In this document: positions 5,208-5,957 of the stretch, one piece after another
Layout of the letters: every line of letters begins with the position of its first letter
Numbering within the stretch: the first letter of the stretch is position 1
Source: Rhodospirillales bacterium
Lineage (GTDB): Bacteria > Pseudomonadota > Alphaproteobacteria > SMXQ01
Reading direction: 5' to 3'
DNA: 5,957 nucleotides
NCBI GenBank assembly: GCA_024638585.1
Contig: JAHEKA010000163.1
Location: forward strand, 1-5,957
The notes under the pieces: model-generated
Database searches by the model: none
What the model was told of the DNA's origin: nothing
Seen by the model: the letters and a program-made list of their open reading frames with translations, nothing else
Program-made: the position numbers and the translations under genes

Positions 5208-5861
5208 ATGATCGATTTCTACTGCTGGCGGTCGGGCAACAACCGCAAGATCTTCATGATGTTGGAAGAAACCGGGCTGGAGTACACCCGCCACATCGTG
5301 CACCTGCGCAAGGGTGAGCAGTTTGCGCCGGATTACCTCAAGCTCAACCCCAACAACAAGACCCCTACCATCGTCGATCGGGACGGTCCGGGGGGCGAGC
5401 CGTTCACGGTATTCGAATCCGGCGCCATCCTGATCTATCTGGCGGAAAAGACCGGCCAGTTCCGCCCCGACGACAGGCGCCAGTGGTTCACCACCATGCA
5501 GTGGCTGATGTTCCAGATGGGGAGCCCCGGCCCGTTGTTCACCGAGGCGGGGTATTTCCACGAGCACGCCGGCGAGCCGGACATGGCCTATCCGGAAGAA
5601 CGCTACGTGAAGGAGGCCAAGCACCTGCTGGACGTCGTCGACAAGCGCCTCGGGGAGAGCGAATACATCGCCGGCGAGGCGTATTCCATCGCCGACATGG
5701 CGCTGTGGCCCCACCTCGGGACCGTCTCCCGGTTCGGCGCCAGCCTCGATGACTATCCCAATGCCAAGCGCTGGTTCGACCTGGTGGGCGCACGCCCGGC
5801 GACCCAACGGGCGGCGTCGGTGATCGAAGAGGTGCGCAACGAGGCCGCGGCCGCGGCCTGA
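5208..5861 (+). CDS. Nu-class (YfcG/YghU-like) glutathione transferase, second of the array
   Basis: This is a paralogue of the preceding enzyme and exactly the same length, 217 residues; by eye about half of the positions agree. It starts MIDFYCWRSGNNRK, so S9 replaces the threonine and N11 is kept. NPNNKTPTI carries the cis-proline P53, DRDGPGGEP and ESGAIL (70-75) follow, and S160-IAD163 is the C-terminal capping box. The helical domain differs most around 112-135 and 165-185, the substrate pocket, suggesting a different second substrate. The ribosome binding site GGGGGGA sits in the 11-base gap after the previous stop. An uninterrupted frame runs into it from 4227, but only the part from 5208 resembles a protein family. 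The C-terminus is a run of alanines. Confidence 0.93.
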   Translation: MIDFYCWRSGNNRKIFMMLEETGLEYTRHIVHLRKGEQFAPDYLKLNPNNKTPTIVDRDGPGGEPFTVFESGAILIYLAEKTGQFRPDDRRQWFTTMQWLMFQMGSPGPLFTEAGYFHEHAGEPDMAYPEERYVKEAKHLLDVVDKRLGESEYIAGEAYSIADMALWPHLGTVSRFGASLDDYPNAKRWFDLVGARPATQRAASVIEEVRNEAAAAA

Positions 5862-5877
5862 GCCTTTGCGAATTCAA

Positions 5878-5890
5878 CCTCCGGCGGAGG
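5878..5890 (+). promoter_or_regulatory. Short hairpin covering the ribosome binding site of the third transferase
   Basis: CCTCC (5878-5882) can pair with GGAGG (5886-5890) across a GGC loop. GGAGG is the ribosome binding site of the gene starting at 5896. A 5-bp G+C-rich stem could lower translation until a ribosome finishing the previous gene opens it. It may also be chance in G+C-rich DNA. Confidence 0.35.
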
Positions 5891-5895
5891 AAACC

Positions 5896-5957
5896 ATGAT
5901 CGATCTTTATTCCTGGACCACGCCCAACGGGCGCAAGGTCCATATCATGCTGGCGGA
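5896..5957 (+). CDS. Third Nu-class glutathione transferase, N-terminal fragment (cut by window end)
   Basis: Only the first 20 codons are present: MIDLYSWTTPNGRKVHIMLA. The TTPNGRK segment is the glutathione-binding start of YfcG-type enzymes, and T9 and N11 are both conserved as in YfcG itself. A good ribosome binding site, GGAGG, ends five bases before the ATG. The gene lies 34 bases after the second transferase and extends the same operon. Its alignment with the first two leaves little doubt about the family, although the rest of the gene is out of view. Confidence 0.85.
   Translation, partial: MIDLYSWTTPNGRKVHIMLA

Noticed and set aside
5088..5807. Minus-strand 239-codon frame opposite the second transferase
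   Set aside because: It is antisense to a well-supported gene and shows no family features.
4227..5861. Uninterrupted plus-strand frame of 544 codons
   Set aside because: Only its last 217 codons, from 5208, resemble a protein. Before that it overlaps the first transferase in another frame and has the arginine/proline/glycine bias of G+C-rich shadow reading.

Overview
The window looks like chromosomal DNA of a high-GC alphaproteobacterium, possibly Rhodospirillales-like. This rests on three things: G+C-rich codons, clear GGAGG-type ribosome binding sites, and protein types common in that class (a two-helix membrane LuxR-type regulator and Nu-class glutathione transferases). The assignment is inference; there is no rRNA, tRNA or other taxonomic marker. 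I see no transposase, integrase, CRISPR array or tRNA.

Left part, about 1-3484: an accessory-looking block sits between two roughly 121-bp direct repeats (1-121 and 3364-3484). Each repeat carries the first codons of a small minus-strand membrane-protein gene. The left copy is open as far as it can be seen; the right copy is frameshifted. Inside the repeats lie two related 38-nt palindromic elements in mutually inverted orientation (234-271 and 3259-3296). Between them are two divergent transcription units. Leftward is a membrane-anchored LuxR-type HTH regulator. Rightward is a tight three-gene operon: a YrbL-family kinase-like protein, a class I SAM-dependent methyltransferase (4-base ATGA overlap), and a membrane-anchored dual-specificity/tyrosine-type phosphatase. 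The region between the two units holds a perfect 18-bp palindrome with a TACAnnTGTA core, the kind of site used by BlaI/MecI/CopY repressors, yet no such repressor is in the window.

Middle part, about 3485-4303, all on the minus strand: a short unassigned stretch, a 54-residue two-helix membrane protein, and a small single-domain cupin with a strong ribosome binding site.

Right part, 4543 to the end, plus strand: a tandem array of Nu-class (YfcG/YghU-like) glutathione transferases. Two are complete paralogues of exactly 217 residues each, and a third is cut by the window edge. They probably form one operon for glutathione-dependent redox or detoxification chemistry.

The most interesting unit is the kinase/methyltransferase/phosphatase cassette. 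Adding a phosphate, methylating something, and removing a phosphate would fit an envelope-glycan or LPS modification cycle, by loose analogy with WbdD, where a kinase and a methyltransferase jointly cap O-antigen chains. The substrate cannot be read from the sequence.
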